From NCBI GenBank assembly GCA_900769405.1, contig CAAGGL010000028.1:1-49985 (forward strand): 49,985 bases of DNA. The letters are read 5' to 3'. Position numbers and translations under genes: made by a program. Shown one piece after another: positions 22,600 to 30,916 of the stretch (position 1 is the stretch's first letter; the number at the start of each line of letters is the position of its first letter). Origin of the DNA: an uncultured Alistipes sp. (GTDB lineage Bacteria > Bacteroidota > Bacteroidia > Bacteroidales > Rikenellaceae). The notes under the pieces were generated by a model that was not told the DNA's origin, ran no database searches, and worked only from the letters and a program-made list of their open reading frames with translations.

Positions 22600-25227
22600 T
22601 TATTTCAACTGCTCCAAACGCTCCTTGATAGCGGCAATCTTAGCCTCGGCGTCAGCCTTCTTAGCACGCTCGTTAGCCACAACCTTCTCGGGTGCCGAGC
22701 TTACGAAACGCTCGTTCGAGAGCTTCTTCATTACGCTCGCCAGGAAACCCTCCAAGTAGGTCAGCTCCTCGCTCATCTTCTGGCGCTCAGCCTCAACGTC
22801 GATCAGACCGCCCAGAGGAACGAAGTACTGAGTGGTCTTCACGATGAATGCCGCAGCCGTAGCGTCCTTCTCCTCAACGCGCTCAACCTCGGTCAGGTTA
22901 GCCATCTTCTTGATCACTGCCTCGTACTCTGCGGGGTAGTTCTCGTCAACGATAACCTTCATCGTCAGGGCGTCCTTATTGGGCAGGTTCTTCTGCTTGC
23001 GAACGTTACGCACTGCCGAGATCACCTCCTTAGCCAGCTCGAAACGAGCCAACAGCTTCTCGTCAGCCTCTGCTGCCGTCTTCACTGCGCTCACGCAGAT
23101 CGACTCACCCTCCTTGCGCTCAGCAATATCCTGCCAGATCTCCTCGGTGAGGAAGGGCATAAAGGGGTGCAACATCTGCATCAGGCGCTCGAAGATCGAC
23201 TTCACGGCCTTCAACGTGCACTCGTCAATAGCGTCGCCGTATGCGGGCTTCACCATCTCCAACAACCAACCACTGAACTCGTCCCAGAACAGACGGTAAG
23301 CAACCAGCAGTGCGTCCGAGATGCGGTATGCCGCGAAGTCCTTCTCGATCTGCATCTGTGCTGCTGCCAGGCGCTGCTCGAACCACTCGATCGAGAGGCG
23401 GTTGCACTCGCTCTGCTCGCGTGTCGCGTCAACCGACCAGCCGCAAACCAGCTTATATGCGTTCCAGATCTTGTTACCAAAGTTACGGCCCTGCTCGCAC
23501 AACGAGTCGTCGAACATCAGGTCGTTACCTGCCGACGAGCACAACATCATTGCCACGCGCACGCCATCGGCACCATACTGAGCGATCAGATCCAGCGGAT
23601 CGGGCGAGTTACCCAGCTGCTTCGACATCTTGCGACCGATCTTATCGCGCACGATACCCGTGAAGTAAACATTACGGAAGGGCATCTCGCCGCGATACTC
23701 ATAGCCCGCCATAATCATACGAGCCACCCAGAAGAAGATGATATCGGGACCCGTAACCAGATCGTTGGTCGGATAGTAGTACTTAATCTCCTCGTTCTCG
23801 GGATTGCGGATACCGTCAAATACCGAGATAGGCCACAACCACGACGAGAACCAGGTGTCGAGTACATCCTCGTCCTGACGCAGGTCGCTCATCTGCAACG
23901 AGTCGTCGCCCGCCTTAGCGCGAGCCAACTCCAATGCCTGCTCAGCGGTCTCGGCAACTACATAACCACCCTTGGGCAGGTAGTAAGCCGGAATGCGCTG
24001 ACCCCACCACAGCTGACGCGAGATACACCAATCCTTGATGTTCTCCATCCAATAGCGGTAGATATTCTTATATTTCTCGGGAACAAACTTAATCTCGTTC
24101 TCCATCACCGCGCGGGTTGCGGGCTCAGCCAGCTCCTGCATCGACAGGAACCACTGCATCGACAACTTCGGCTCGATGGGCACACCCGTACGCTCCGAGA
24201 AACCTACGTTGTTGGTGTAAGCCTCTGTCTTCTCCAACAGGTCTGCCGCAGCCAGATCCTTCTCGATCTGCTCACGAACCACAAAGCGATCCATACCAAC
24301 GTACATACCCACCTTGTCGTTCAGCGTACCGTTGTCGTTGAAGATGTCGATAGTCTCCAAACCATACTTCTCGCCGAGCATATAGTCGTTCACGTCGTGC
24401 GCGGGAGTAACCTTCAACGCACCCGTACCGAACTCGATATCGACATACGTATCGCGGATAACGGGGATCGAGCGACCAACCAAAGGAACAATCACACGTG
24501 CATCGGCGGGCAACCAATTGTAACGCTCGTCGTTGGGATTAACACACAGAGCAGTATCACCCAAGATGGTCTCGGGGCGGGTCGTAGCCACGATAATCGC
24601 GCGATCGGTACCCTCGACCATATAGCGCAGGTAGTAGAGCTTACCGTGCGACTCCTTGTAGATCACCTCCTCGTCCGAGAGAGCGGTCTGTGCCGCGGGA
24701 TCCCAGTTCACCATACGAACACCGCGATAGATCTTACCCTTGTTGTAGAGATCAACGAAGACCTTGATCACACCCTCGGTGCGCGGATCGTCCATCGTGA
24801 AGCAGGTACGATCCCAATCGCACGATGCACCCAGCTTGCGCAACTGTTTGAGGATGATACCGCCGTGCTTCTCCTTCCACTCCCAAGCGTGGCGCAGGAA
24901 CTCCTCGCGCGTAAGGTCTGCCTTGTCTATACCCTCCGATTTGAGCTTTGCAACCACCTTAGCCTCGGTTGCGATCGATGCGTGGTCGGTACCCGGCACC
25001 CAGCAGGCATTCTTGCCCTGCATACGTGCGCGACGCACCAACACGTCCTGCAACGTGTTGTTCAACATATGACCCATATGCAACATACCTGTTACGTTGG
25101 GGGGCGGAATTACGATGGTATAAGCCTCGCGCTCGTCGGGCGTCGAGTGGAAGAGTTTATGATCAATCCAATAGTCGTACCATTTGCCCTCGATCTGTTG
25201 GGGCGTGTACTTGTCTGCAATGTTCAT
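22600..25227 (-). CDS. valS: Valyl-tRNA synthetase
   Basis: The 875-residue protein has HMGH at residues 50-53 (NVTGMLHMGH), the editing domain (VATTRPETILGDTA), KMSKQLGN at 533-540 and a C-terminal coiled-coil arm (about 805-875) that grips tRNA. It charges tRNA-Val. The stop codon is directly followed by a possible ATG of ileS, so translation of the two is probably coupled. Having valS and ileS in one operon links supply of the two most similar branched-chain tRNAs. Confidence 0.97.
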   Translation of the reverse strand: MNIADKYTPQQIEGKWYDYWIDHKLFHSTPDEREAYTIVIPPPNVTGMLHMGHMLNNTLQDVLVRRARMQGKNACWVPGTDHASIATEAKVVAKLKSEGIDKADLTREEFLRHAWEWKEKHGGIILKQLRKLGASCDWDRTCFTMDDPRTEGVIKVFVDLYNKGKIYRGVRMVNWDPAAQTALSDEEVIYKESHGKLYYLRYMVEGTDRAIIVATTRPETILGDTALCVNPNDERYNWLPADARVIVPLVGRSIPVIRDTYVDIEFGTGALKVTPAHDVNDYMLGEKYGLETIDIFNDNGTLNDKVGMYVGMDRFVVREQIEKDLAAADLLEKTEAYTNNVGFSERTGVPIEPKLSMQWFLSMQELAEPATRAVMENEIKFVPEKYKNIYRYWMENIKDWCISRQLWWGQRIPAYYLPKGGYVVAETAEQALELARAKAGDDSLQMSDLRQDEDVLDTWFSSWLWPISVFDGIRNPENEEIKYYYPTNDLVTGPDIIFFWVARMIMAGYEYRGEMPFRNVYFTGIVRDKIGRKMSKQLGNSPDPLDLIAQYGADGVRVAMMLCSSAGNDLMFDDSLCEQGRNFGNKIWNAYKLVCGWSVDATREQSECNRLSIEWFEQRLAAAQMQIEKDFAAYRISDALLVAYRLFWDEFSGWLLEMVKPAYGDAIDECTLKAVKSIFERLMQMLHPFMPFLTEEIWQDIAERKEGESICVSAVKTAAEADEKLLARFELAKEVISAVRNVRKQKNLPNKDALTMKVIVDENYPAEYEAVIKKMANLTEVERVEEKDATAAAFIVKTTQYFVPLGGLIDVEAERQKMSEELTYLEGFLASVMKKLSNERFVSSAPEKVVANERAKKADAEAKIAAIKERLEQLK

Positions 25228-25270
25228 AGCTTTTATTTTGTTATTTTTAATCGATTATTCGGTTTGTGTG

Positions 25271-25286
25271 CGCTCGCGCGCGAGCG
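25271..25286. repeat. 16-bp perfect palindrome in the valS leader
   Basis: CGCTCGCGCGCGAGCG lies 43 bases upstream of the valS start and downstream of its -7 box, so it would form a GC-rich hairpin in the leader. It may slow or regulate translation, or may bind a protein. Confidence 0.7.
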
Positions 25287-25317
25287 GCGCCCCGCCACGC
25301 TGACGCAAAATATCTCG

Positions 25318-25325
25318 CAAAAGTA
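25318..25325 (-). promoter_or_regulatory. -7 element for valS
   Basis: On the minus strand TACTTTTG fits TAnnTTTG; no good -33 TTTG is seen at the right distance. The gene-free stretch 25228-25544 also holds a 9-bp inverted repeat (25423-25431 with 25486-25494) that encloses AAAACGC/GCGTTTT. Confidence 0.5.
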
Positions 25326-25512
25326 GTAAATATTTATATAAAAATCGCGCGCGAGGGCGAGAAAACTTCGATCTAAATTCAATTTTGGCACTTTTTAGGC
25401 GAGCAAGCCGAGGTCGCTCTTCCGCCTCATCACTCAAAACGCTCGCGGTGGCAAGGTTTGGGCGTTTTGTTGTTGTCGTCGTCGAGATGAGGCGCAAGAA
25501 CCAAAACTTTTG

Positions 25513-25520
25513 TATATTTG
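25513..25520 (+). promoter_or_regulatory. -7 element for the MATE gene
   Basis: TATATTTG fits the consensus and lies 25 bases before the ATG; the -33 partner is unclear. Confidence 0.5.
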
Positions 25521-25544
25521 CAGCCCGAAAGTGATCGAAAAACA

Positions 25545-26912
25545 ATGGCATATAGCTTCACAAAATATCGTCCCTACTACCGCAATCTGTTGCAGCTGGC
25601 GGCACCCGTCGTGCTCTCGCAGCTGGGGCAGGTCGTGGTGCAGTTTGCCGACAACGCGATGGTCGGACGCCTCGGTGCGCTACCCCTCGCGGCGGTAGCT
25701 TTCGGCGGTAGCGTGGCGTTCATTCTCTTCATCTTCGGGCTGGGCATTTCGCTCGGACTGACACCGATCGTGGGTGCGCTGTTTGCTCGCAACGAGCGAC
25801 GCGAAATGGCTGCAAATCTGCACAATGCGATCGTACTCTACACGCTGTTGGGCATACTGATCACCGCCTTGCAGCTGACCTTCGAGCCGATGATGTATCA
25901 CCTCGGACAGCCCGTCGAGGTGGTCGATATGGCACGCCCCTACTATCGCTATATGGCTTGGGGAATGATCCCTATAATGCTCTACGGCGCCTTCAAACAA
26001 TTCCTCGAAGGTATCGGCAACACCACCACCGCGATGATCATCGTCATCATCTGCAACTCGCTCAACATCTTTATGAATTGGCTCTTCATCTATGGCAATT
26101 GGGGAGCACCCGAGATGGGTGCTGCGGGTGCGGGTTTGGCAACACTCATCTCGCGCGTGGCAATGCCGATAATTATGATCGGTTACTTCGCCGTGAGCCG
26201 CCGCGTACGACCCTACATTGCGCTGATGAGCCAGACGCGATTGCAGTGGCGACGCTTCAAATATCTGATGAAGATCGGACTGCCCATCGCCACGCAGATG
26301 ACGCTCGAAAGCTCGGCATTCGTGCTGTCGGCAATTATGGTCGGTTGGTTCGGCACGGTGGCCATCGCCGCACACCAGATCACCGTAACGCTCTCAAATG
26401 CAGCGTTTATGATCTGCATCGGATTCAGTTCGGCAGCCACAATCCACGTCAGCCACGCCTATGGTGCACGCCACTGGCCCGAACTGCGAATGGCGGCCAA
26501 TGCCTCGTATCATATCGCGCTCTGCTGGAATCTGTTTGCAGCGCTGACGTTCATCTTGTTGCGCGGTCTGCTGCCCCAGATCTTCACGCAGGATATGGCA
26601 GTCGTGGAGCTGACTGCGGCACTGCTCATCTTCTCGGCAATGTTTCAGGTGGTCGATTGTATTCAGGCAATCTCGATCGGTATTCTGCGCGGAATGAAGG
26701 ACGTGAACGCCACAATGGGCATAGCCTTTTTGTCCTATATCGTGGTCAATCTGCCCGTCGGCTATCTCCTTGCGTTTAAGGCCGAAATGGGTCCTGAGGG
26801 CATCTGGCTCGGCTTCGTATTCGGACTCGGCTTGGCGGCACTGCTGCTCAACCGTCGCTACCGCCACGAAATTCATCGTCTATCTCACACCGACGGCCCC
26901 GAGATTTTATAG
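25545..26912 (+). CDS. MATE family efflux transporter
   Basis: The 455-residue protein has about twelve membrane helices in two similar halves. Recognisable MATE segments are APVVLSQLGQVVVQFADNAM, VGRLGALPLAA and, in the second half, IGLPIATQMTLESSAFVL and GWFGTVAIAAHQI. It resembles NorM-type Na+ or H+ antiporters that export cationic drugs and metabolites. I prefer the ATG at 25545; a TTG start at 25518 would overlap the promoter. Confidence 0.92.
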   Translation: MAYSFTKYRPYYRNLLQLAAPVVLSQLGQVVVQFADNAMVGRLGALPLAAVAFGGSVAFILFIFGLGISLGLTPIVGALFARNERREMAANLHNAIVLYTLLGILITALQLTFEPMMYHLGQPVEVVDMARPYYRYMAWGMIPIMLYGAFKQFLEGIGNTTTAMIIVIICNSLNIFMNWLFIYGNWGAPEMGAAGAGLATLISRVAMPIIMIGYFAVSRRVRPYIALMSQTRLQWRRFKYLMKIGLPIATQMTLESSAFVLSAIMVGWFGTVAIAAHQITVTLSNAAFMICIGFSSAATIHVSHAYGARHWPELRMAANASYHIALCWNLFAALTFILLRGLLPQIFTQDMAVVELTAALLIFSAMFQVVDCIQAISIGILRGMKDVNATMGIAFLSYIVVNLPVGYLLAFKAEMGPEGIWLGFVFGLGLAALLLNRRYRHEIHRLSHTDGPEIL

Positions 26913-26919
26913 TTGTGTT

Positions 26920-26951
26920 TTTGTCAAACCGACAAAAAAATCGTAACTTTG
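26920..26951 (+). promoter_or_regulatory. Promoter of the secreted paralogue pair
   Basis: TTTG (26920-26923), 20-bp spacer, TAACTTTG (26944-26951), an exact consensus match. Confidence 0.75.
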
Positions 26952-26974
26952 ACACAACACTCAACAACTCCGCT

Positions 26975-27490
26975 ATGAGAAAATATCTGATATTAGCCAC
27001 TCTCTTAATCGCACTTTCAGATACTCTAAGTGCTCAAAATTTTGTGCCTAAAAATTATCGCTCTCTCAGCGAGTGCGGGCAGGATACCATTGCCTATTTG
27101 AAACATAATTGGGGACTTAGGTCGACCAATCAGTTTAAGAATCGCACCGTTGGTGAGTTTTTGGATATATATGATCTTCCGATAGTTAGCGTAATGTTGC
27201 GTCTTGGAGGGAGCGAGCGACTTGCCATTATTCGCTTGTTTTATATGCCGCCCGAAATGGAAGAGTCTAATCCCCAAATGGCTGAAAAATATCACGTATG
27301 CTTGGATCTTGCAAGAGGTGACAACCCCGTAGATCAGCGTCCAAGCAAGCAGATGTTAGACCCGATATTCAAAGGATTAAAACCTTATACCAACGTCGTA
27401 TATCCCTGGCGTGAGGAGTACCGAGAGCTAATGAAGGATTGGGTGCTCGAAGATGTGCAATATAATTACGGAATTTTTGATGTGGAATAA
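26975..27490 (+). CDS. Secreted protein of unknown function, paralogue A
   Basis: The 171-residue protein has a signal peptide ending in LSAQ. The mature part begins NFVPKNYRSLSECGQDTIAY and ends with QRPSKQMLDPIFKGLKPY, YPWREEYRELMKDWVLED. I know no family for it. It is followed by a close paralogue: both ends of the two proteins are nearly identical, but the middle (about residues 50-115) differs strongly. The gene is richer in A/T than its neighbours. ATG 26975 is chosen for its signal peptide and because upstream starts fall in the promoter. Confidence 0.8.
   Translation: MRKYLILATLLIALSDTLSAQNFVPKNYRSLSECGQDTIAYLKHNWGLRSTNQFKNRTVGEFLDIYDLPIVSVMLRLGGSERLAIIRLFYMPPEMEESNPQMAEKYHVCLDLARGDNPVDQRPSKQMLDPIFKGLKPYTNVVYPWREEYRELMKDWVLEDVQYNYGIFDVE
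27332..27405 (+). repeat. 74-bp exact direct repeat, copy 1
   Basis: It is identical base for base to 27894-27967 in the neighbouring paralogue, including synonymous positions, so the copies were recently homogenised or duplicated. Confidence 0.95.
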
Positions 27491-27536
27491 GTAAAAATCA
27501 TTGTTTCATAACTCTCCTAACAGATTTATTCACAAG

Positions 27537-28049
27537 ATGAAACGAGCACTAATTATATTCACTCTCTTAATCGCATTTTCAGGAACGCTGAACGCTCAAA
27601 ATTTTGTGCCTAAAAATTATCGCTCTCTCAGTGAGTGTGAGCAAGATACCATTGCCTATTTGAAACATAATTGGGGAATAGGTACTAGCTTTCGTTTTTA
27701 TGGGAGAACTATTGGCGATTTCTTTGATTTCTATGATCTCCCAATAGTAGACGTGTTACTTCGTTTGGGAGGGAACGAAAGACTCGTTACCGTAAGATTT
27801 TTCTTTGAGCCCGCCGAAAAGGAGTTGTCGAATCCAAAAAACTATAACAAATATCACGTATGCTTGGAGTTAGAGAGAGGAGATAATGCCGAGGATCAGC
27901 GTCCAAGCAAGCAGATGTTAGACCCGATATTCAAAGGATTAAAACCTTATACCAACGTCGTATATCCGTGGCGCGAGGAGTATCGAGAGTTGATGAAGGA
28001 CTGGGTGCTCGAAGATGTGCAATATAATTACGGAATTTTTGGCGAGTAA
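27537..28049 (+). CDS. Secreted protein of unknown function, paralogue B
   Basis: The 170-residue protein has a signal peptide (MKRALIIFTLLIAFSGTLNA) and the same ends as paralogue A. The middle segment differs, for example SFRFYGRTIGDFFDFYDLPI against NQFKNRTVGEFLDIYDLPI and FFFEPAEKELSNPKNYNK against LFYMPPEMEESNPQMAEK. It lies 46 bases after paralogue A with no promoter between, so both are probably co-expressed. The role is unknown; secreted pairs with a variable core may be surface-exposed or substrate-binding. Confidence 0.8.
   Translation: MKRALIIFTLLIAFSGTLNAQNFVPKNYRSLSECEQDTIAYLKHNWGIGTSFRFYGRTIGDFFDFYDLPIVDVLLRLGGNERLVTVRFFFEPAEKELSNPKNYNKYHVCLELERGDNAEDQRPSKQMLDPIFKGLKPYTNVVYPWREEYRELMKDWVLEDVQYNYGIFGE
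27894..27967 (+). repeat. 74-bp exact direct repeat, copy 2
   Basis: Identical to 27332-27405. A second block at the 5' side (27033-27115 against 27594-27676) shows only about four differences. Confidence 0.95.
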
Positions 28050-28057
28050 TAACTATT

Positions 28058-28121
28058 TTGGTTGAGATATCTATATTTTTTCTTATCTTTGCACGAATAT
28101 GAGTTAAAGTATCTCAACCAA
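28058..28121. repeat. 12-bp perfect inverted repeat around the ricT promoter
   Basis: TTGGTTGAGATA (28058-28069) and TATCTCAACCAA (28110-28121) are exact inverse complements. The left arm holds the -33 TTG and the right arm ends in the A of the ricT start codon; the -7 box lies between them. Confidence 0.9.
28062..28091 (+). promoter_or_regulatory. Promoter of ricT-gldH-trmB
   Basis: TTG (28062-28064), 19-bp spacer, TATCTTTG (28084-28091). The leader would be about 25 bases. Confidence 0.7.
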
Positions 28122-29662
28122 TGGAAGATAAAATATATCACAGCGAGGAGTGTTCGATCCCCGAAATGGGTCGCGGTTGCTCATTCTGCAACTGCACCAG
28201 CGAGTGCTCGGCAACCCCGCACGAGGGCTGTTTCAAGCTCCATTCGAGCAACTGGCTGGAACAATATCCCAACAACCTGCCCGACGATATCGTCGAGGTG
28301 CGTTTCAAAAATACACGCCGCAGTTTCTACCGCAACGTCAATAACCTGCCCCTGAAACGTGGCGATATCGTTGCTGTCGAGGCCTCACCCGGTCACGACA
28401 TCGGTATCGTGTCGCTCACGGGCGATATGGTTGCGCGTCAGATGTTCCGCATCGGATTCACCCCGATGGGCGGCGAGTTCAAAAAGATCTATCGCAAAGC
28501 CAAACCCTACGACATCGAAAAGTGGCAGGAGGCTATCGCCCTCGAACACGACACGATGATCCGCTCGCGTCGTATCGCAGCCGATATGGGTCTGAATATG
28601 AAGATTGGCGACGTTGAGTATCAGGGCGATAAGATCAAAGCTATTTTCTACTACATCGCTGACGAACGCGTCGATTTCCGCGAACTGATCAAGGTTTTTG
28701 CCGAGCAGTTCCGTATTCGCGTCGAGATGAAACAGATCGGTGCGCGTCAAGAGGCAGGTCGCATCGGCGGTCTGGGTGCCTGCGGTCGCGAGCTCTGCTG
28801 CGCGTCGTGGATTCCCTCGTTCTCGTCGGTTACGACCAATGCCGCACGTGTGCAGGAGATCTCGCTCAACCCCCAAAAGTTGGCGGGTCAGTGCAGCAAG
28901 TTAAAGTGCTGTCTGGTCTATGAGTACGACTCGTACTCGGACGCACGCCGCGAGTTCCCGCGCGTGAAGGAGCCGCTGCAAGCAATGGACGGCGAGTACT
29001 TCCTGGTCAAGAGCGACATCTTGGCTCGCACGATGAGTTTCAGCAGTGCGCCCAACTCGCTCACCAATCTAATCACCCTGCCCATCGAGCGTGTGCGCGA
29101 GATCATCTCGCTCAACCGCCGTGGCATCAAGGTCGATCAGCTTGTTAGCGAGAACGGCACCCCCATTGAGCACGAGCCCGACTATGTGAACGTGATTGGC
29201 GAGGACAGCATCACTCGTTTCGACAAGAGTAAGAAGCGTCGCGGCGGTCGCAACAAGAATCGCAACGAGCGTGGCGAAAAGGCCGAGAAGGTCGAAAAAG
29301 CAGCACCGCAGCCCGCAGAAAATGCTGCAACACAGCCGCAGGAGGAGAAGCGCGAGGAGCGCCGCGAGGGTCGTCGTGAGGGAGGTCGCAACAACCGCCA
29401 GCGCAACGATCGTCGTCAGCCGCGCGAGCGTCAGCACGAGAACAAACCGCAGGGCGAGCAGTCTGCACAACCCACTGAGGCACAGCCTGCTACCGAGCAG
29501 AACAACGGCGAGCGCAATGCGGAGCGTCAGCACAATGGCGAGCGTCGCAACCATCGCGGAGGTCGCAACCACCGCAACCATCGTCCGCGCCGCGACGGCG
29601 AGCGTCACGAGGGTGGTAATGGCGAGCGCCGCGCTGAACATCACGAGCCTAAGCAGGAGTAG
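28121..29662 (+). CDS. ricT: PSP1 domain protein RicT (YaaT)
   Basis: The 513-residue protein begins with a Cys-rich segment (GRGCSFCNCTSECSATPHEG). The PSP1/RicT core follows, with the hallmark GARQEAGRIGGLGACGRELC, then CSKLKCCLVYEYDSY. The Cys residues fit iron-sulfur cluster binding as known for Bacillus RicT, which with RicA and RicF supports RNase Y-dependent RNA maturation. Neither partner is seen here, and the role in Bacteroidetes is open. The C-terminal ~140 residues are a Glu/Arg/Asn/Gln-rich disordered tail, probably RNA-binding. It heads a unit with gldH and trmB. Confidence 0.9.
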   Translation: MEDKIYHSEECSIPEMGRGCSFCNCTSECSATPHEGCFKLHSSNWLEQYPNNLPDDIVEVRFKNTRRSFYRNVNNLPLKRGDIVAVEASPGHDIGIVSLTGDMVARQMFRIGFTPMGGEFKKIYRKAKPYDIEKWQEAIALEHDTMIRSRRIAADMGLNMKIGDVEYQGDKIKAIFYYIADERVDFRELIKVFAEQFRIRVEMKQIGARQEAGRIGGLGACGRELCCASWIPSFSSVTTNAARVQEISLNPQKLAGQCSKLKCCLVYEYDSYSDARREFPRVKEPLQAMDGEYFLVKSDILARTMSFSSAPNSLTNLITLPIERVREIISLNRRGIKVDQLVSENGTPIEHEPDYVNVIGEDSITRFDKSKKRRGGRNKNRNERGEKAEKVEKAAPQPAENAATQPQEEKREERREGRREGGRNNRQRNDRRQPRERQHENKPQGEQSAQPTEAQPATEQNNGERNAERQHNGERRNHRGGRNHRNHRPRRDGERHEGGNGERRAEHHEPKQE

Positions 29663-29667
29663 CGACG

Positions 29668-30108
29668 ATGTGGCGTAAGGCGTTGATAATCATTGTGGCT
29701 GCCCTACTTTCGGGGTGCTTGGCCGAGATCGATTCGGTGGCAACGAGCGTTGATCCATCGGGTTGGTATAGCGGTCAGCCCAAGTCGCTCGCCTTCGCCA
29801 ACGAAGACACCACCGCACTGAACACTATGAGTGTGATCGTTCGATTCGACAAACGACTGACCGATAGCCGTTTGCGAATGAACGTCAAGATAATGACGCC
29901 CGACTCGCTGACAATGACCGAGGAGGTCGAAGTGGCAGTGCCGATGCGTCGAGGCGATGTCAGCCGTTCGACCATTGCCATCGAGCCGTTCCGTCGCCAC
30001 GCCCAACTCCTCCACAAGGGAACATACCTCTTCGAGATCGAGCCTTCGCAAGCGATTTTCGGCGTGACGGGCATCGGTATCGAGATCAAAAATGAAGAAC
30101 AAGATTAA
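29668..30108 (+). CDS. gldH: Gliding motility-type lipoprotein GldH
   Basis: The 146-residue lipoprotein starts MWRKALIIIVAALLSGCLAE (lipobox Cys17) and ends with the GldH-like FGVTGIGIEIKNEEQD. In Flavobacterium GldH is needed for gliding and type IX secretion; many non-gliding Bacteroidales keep it with unknown purpose. Its position five bases after ricT is the conserved context that supports the call, because the sequence itself is weakly conserved. Confidence 0.75.
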   Translation: MWRKALIIIVAALLSGCLAEIDSVATSVDPSGWYSGQPKSLAFANEDTTALNTMSVIVRFDKRLTDSRLRMNVKIMTPDSLTMTEEVEVAVPMRRGDVSRSTIAIEPFRRHAQLLHKGTYLFEIEPSQAIFGVTGIGIEIKNEEQD

Positions 30109-30117
30109 ACCGCAAAA

Positions 30118-30837
30118 ATGGGAAAAGATAAACTGAGGCGTTTTGCCGAAAACCTGACTTTCAAGAACTTCATTCAACCCGAGTTCGACGAAATTTTCCA
30201 CCGCGACCACCCCTTGAAGGGCAATTGGCGCAAGGATTTCTTCCATAACGACAACCCGATCGTGCTCGAATTGGGCTGCGGTCGTGGCGAGTACACCGTC
30301 GCTCTGGCGGCCAAATTCCCCGATCGTAACTTTATCGGTATCGACATCAAGGGCGCGCGTATGTGGCGCGGAGCCAAGACCGCGACCGAGAATGAGATGC
30401 CCAACGTCGGTTTCCTGCGCACCCGCATCGAGTTCATCAACTCGTTCTTTGCCGAGGGTGAGGTAGACGAGATCTGGGTCACATTCCCCGATCCGCAGCT
30501 GCGTAAAGCGCGCGTTAAGAAGCGTTTGACGGGCCCGCTGTTCCTGGCCTATTACAGTCAGTTCCTCAAAGAGGGCGCGCCCGTAAACCTCAAAACCGAC
30601 TCGCAGCACCTGCACCTCTACACTCGTGCCGTAGCCGAGCATAACAACCTGCCGATCGAGGTTTGCGACAACGACATCTACGGTCACGGCATTGCCGACG
30701 AGGTACTCTCGATCAAAACCGCCTACGAAACCCGTTTCCTTGGCGAGGGTCTGCCGATCACCTATCTGCGTTTCTCGCTGGGCGACCGCAAGACATTCGA
30801 GGCTCCCGAGTTCGCTCCCGACGAAGAGTTGAGCTAA
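30118..30837 (+). CDS. trmB: tRNA (guanine46-N7)-methyltransferase
   Basis: The 239-residue protein has the SAM motif VLELGCGRGEYTVALA, then FIGIDIKGARMWRG and the TrmB signature EIWVTFPDPQ. It methylates G46 in the variable loop of tRNAs. It lies nine bases after gldH and ends the operon before a strong terminator. Confidence 0.94.
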   Translation: MGKDKLRRFAENLTFKNFIQPEFDEIFHRDHPLKGNWRKDFFHNDNPIVLELGCGRGEYTVALAAKFPDRNFIGIDIKGARMWRGAKTATENEMPNVGFLRTRIEFINSFFAEGEVDEIWVTFPDPQLRKARVKKRLTGPLFLAYYSQFLKEGAPVNLKTDSQHLHLYTRAVAEHNNLPIEVCDNDIYGHGIADEVLSIKTAYETRFLGEGLPITYLRFSLGDRKTFEAPEFAPDEELS

Positions 30838-30858
30838 TCGAGCATAGCCACACAAACG

Positions 30859-30900
30859 AAACAGCCTGCTTAACCACAACGGTTAAGCAGGCTGTTTTGA
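30859..30900. terminator. Bidirectional terminator between trmB and lysC
   Basis: A perfect 17-bp stem (30859-30875 with 30881-30897) around ACAAC ends in TTTTG on the plus strand and in TTTCG on the minus strand. Confidence 0.9.
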
Positions 30901-30916
30901 TTTGACAGACAGACGT

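Noticed and set aside
25228..25312. T-box leader upstream of valS
   Set aside because: No T-box sequence or specifier loop is visible, and such elements are not expected in Bacteroidetes.
22309..25326. Very long open frame (about 1000 codons) on the plus strand opposite valS and the ileS start
   Set aside because: It lies fully antisense to two certain synthetase genes, and its protein is rich in Leu, His and Arg with no recognisable domain. Biased codon use in the real genes leaves few stops in this antisense frame.
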